15,564 nucleotides of DNA, from contig JACPVB010000265.1 of NCBI GenBank assembly GCA_016191985.1, positions 1 through 15,564 on the forward strand, written 5' to 3'. Both the position numbers and the translations under genes were made by a program. The notes under the pieces are model-generated. The model was not told where the DNA came from. It saw only the letters and a list, made by a program, of their open reading frames with translations, and made no database searches. Positions 14,637-15,564 of the stretch are shown one piece after another. Source of the stretch: Chloroflexota bacterium (GTDB lineage: Bacteria; Chloroflexota; Anaerolineae; Anaerolineales; Villigracilaceae). The first letter of the stretch is position 1. Every line of letters starts with the position of its first letter.

Positions 14637-15485
14637 TTAGCCCTCCACAATCCCTTCTTCGCCTACCGGCAGGTAATACACACGCGGTTTGGTTCCCAAG
14701 TTTTCGCGCAGACGATAGGACGGGTGGTTTTTGAGAATTTGGCTGACGTTCGAATCAGGGTCGTTAAGATCGCCGAACATGCGCGCCCCAGTTGGGCAGG
14801 TCACTACACAGGCGGGAGTCGCTTCCGCATCCACGCCGGGGACGAGGCCGACAGACATGCCACGGTCGATGCGGTTGTAGCAGAAGGAACATTTCTCAGG
14901 CACGCCACGCGGACGTCGGTCCACTTCGGGTTCGCCCCATTCGGGCACGGCGGGATTTACACCTGTAAAGGCTATCCAGTTGAAGACGCGCGCATCATAT
15001 GGACATGCCACCATGCAATAGCGGCAGCCAATGCACTTGTCATAGTCCATCATCACAATCCCATCGTCGCGATAGTAGGAAGCGCCCACAGGGCAGACTT
15101 CCACACAGGGCGCGTGTTCGCAGTGCATACAAGGCCGCGGCAGGTACACTTTTTCGCCGTTGAACTCGCCCGCATCCAGAATTTTGTTCCAATCCAACTC
15201 AGGGTTGATGTCATTGTTCGCGTGACAGGCCAGGCTGCATTGTCCACAGCCCGTGCATTTGGCCTGGTCGATCACCATGGCCCATTGACGTTCGCCTTTT
15301 GCGCCCTCGGAGGCTTTCGCTTCCTGGATGACGCGCGTGCCAGCGGCTACCGCAAGCCCAACCGCGGAGAGTTTGATGAAATCGCGGCGGTTGAAATTAT
15401 TTCCCTTCCCCTGCCTGCTCAAGCCGCCGTCCTCGGCGGCGGGGACGCCGCCGGGAGCAAGGTGATTGAAATTATTTTCCGTCAT
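14637..15485 (-). CDS. Tat-exported four-cluster ferredoxin (HybA/NrfC/DmsB-like)
   Basis: 282 residues. A twin-arginine signal, NRRDFIKLSAVGLAVAAG (Arg33-Arg34), stands after an unusually long 32-residue N-region. Sixteen cysteines in four groups can bind four [4Fe-4S] clusters: 77/80/83/87, 119/122/127/131, 151/154/157/161 and 199/202/226/230. The start has GGAGG 7 nt upstream and overlaps the end of the preceding gene. It is the electron wire between the NrfD-like quinone subunit and a third partner encoded just beyond the window edge. In related complexes that partner is a molybdopterin enzyme (Psr, Qrc) or a multihaem cytochrome (Nrf, Cbc4). The sequence does not say which. Confidence 0.93.
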   Translation of the reverse strand: MTENNFNHLAPGGVPAAEDGGLSRQGKGNNFNRRDFIKLSAVGLAVAAGTRVIQEAKASEGAKGERQWAMVIDQAKCTGCGQCSLACHANNDINPELDWNKILDAGEFNGEKVYLPRPCMHCEHAPCVEVCPVGASYYRDDGIVMMDYDKCIGCRYCMVACPYDARVFNWIAFTGVNPAVPEWGEPEVDRRPRGVPEKCSFCYNRIDRGMSVGLVPGVDAEATPACVVTCPTGARMFGDLNDPDSNVSQILKNHPSYRLRENLGTKPRVYYLPVGEEGIVEG

Positions 15486-15564
15486 GGCGAACCTCCGCGG
15501 ATTTTTTCACCACGAGGCGATACCAGCGTTCGAGCCAGGGAGCCAGCACCATGCCCGCCGCAAG
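15472..15564 (-). CDS. C-terminal end of an upstream membrane-associated partner (partial)
   Basis: The minus-strand frame from the window edge runs 30 codons to a TAA at 15474-15472, overlapping the ferredoxin start by 14 nt. It begins with a hydrophobic stretch (LAAGMVLAPWLERWYRLV) and ends in a short basic/charged tail. That looks like the last turns of a membrane helix, similar in style to the tail of the nonahaem cytochrome at 9432. A second open frame would end in ATGA at the ferredoxin start but gives a Gly/Ser/Arg-rich peptide without protein character. The protein cannot be named from 30 residues. Confidence 0.55.
   Translation of the reverse strand, partial: LAAGMVLAPWLERWYRLVVKKSAEVRHDGK

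Noticed and set aside
13814..14734. Long plus-strand frame (306 codons) opposite the NrfD-like gene
   Set aside because: The translation is Gln/His/Arg-rich with no domain, and the opposite strand encodes a clear membrane protein; it is a codon-bias shadow.

Overview
The window looks like a chromosomal segment of a Chloroflexota bacterium, most likely Anaerolineae. This is inferred from the style of its lipoproteins (an LAAC lipobox followed by a Thr/Glu/Ala/Pro linker rich in TEAP), moderate GC, and the mix of a family-5 peptide ABC transporter with multihaem cytochromes. No rRNA or marker gene is present, so the lineage is a guess at about 0.6. I see no tRNA, rRNA, CRISPR array, insertion sequence or attachment site.

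Left part (1-4800, + strand): the 3' end of an AmmeMemoRadiSam-type radical SAM gene, then a family-5 solute-binding lipoprotein and two DppB/DppC-type permeases. No ATPase genes follow. A hairpin sits between the binding protein and the permeases, and a bidirectional terminator ends the block. Middle (4802-6645): a minus-strand pair, guanylate kinase and a rhomboid protease overlapping by 4 nt, and a divergent FmdB-type zinc-ribbon gene. Both divergent starts have a TAAAAT box only 6-7 nt upstream and no Shine-Dalgarno, which suggests leaderless mRNAs.

Right part (6646-15564) is a dense electron-transfer locus. An AT-rich 319-nt region with a good promoter and a CRP-like palindrome precedes a decahaem lipoprotein made of two tandem five-haem halves. 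After its terminator comes a second unit: a nine-CXXCH cytochrome with signal and C-terminal membrane helix, overlapping by ATGA a FdnI/HydC-like cytochrome b, then a NapC-like membrane cytochrome with seven CXXCH plus one CX3CH and one CX4CH motif. Facing it on the minus strand are a NrfD/HybB-like membrane protein, a Tat-exported four-cluster ferredoxin, and the last 30 codons of a third, probably membrane-anchored, partner. The two blocks converge on a perfect 16-bp terminator stem flanked by degenerate 8-bp tandem repeats.

Interpretation: the nonahaem cytochrome plus cytochrome b match the two halves of the Geobacter inner-membrane protein CbcL; the NapC-like protein recalls ImcH; the FeS/NrfD pair recalls Cbc4 (CbcSTU) or Qrc. 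Together with an abundant-looking decahaem surface lipoprotein, the locus is a plausible quinol-to-outside electron export system in a non-proteobacterial lineage. The haem motifs and gene order are read directly; the extracellular role is inference.
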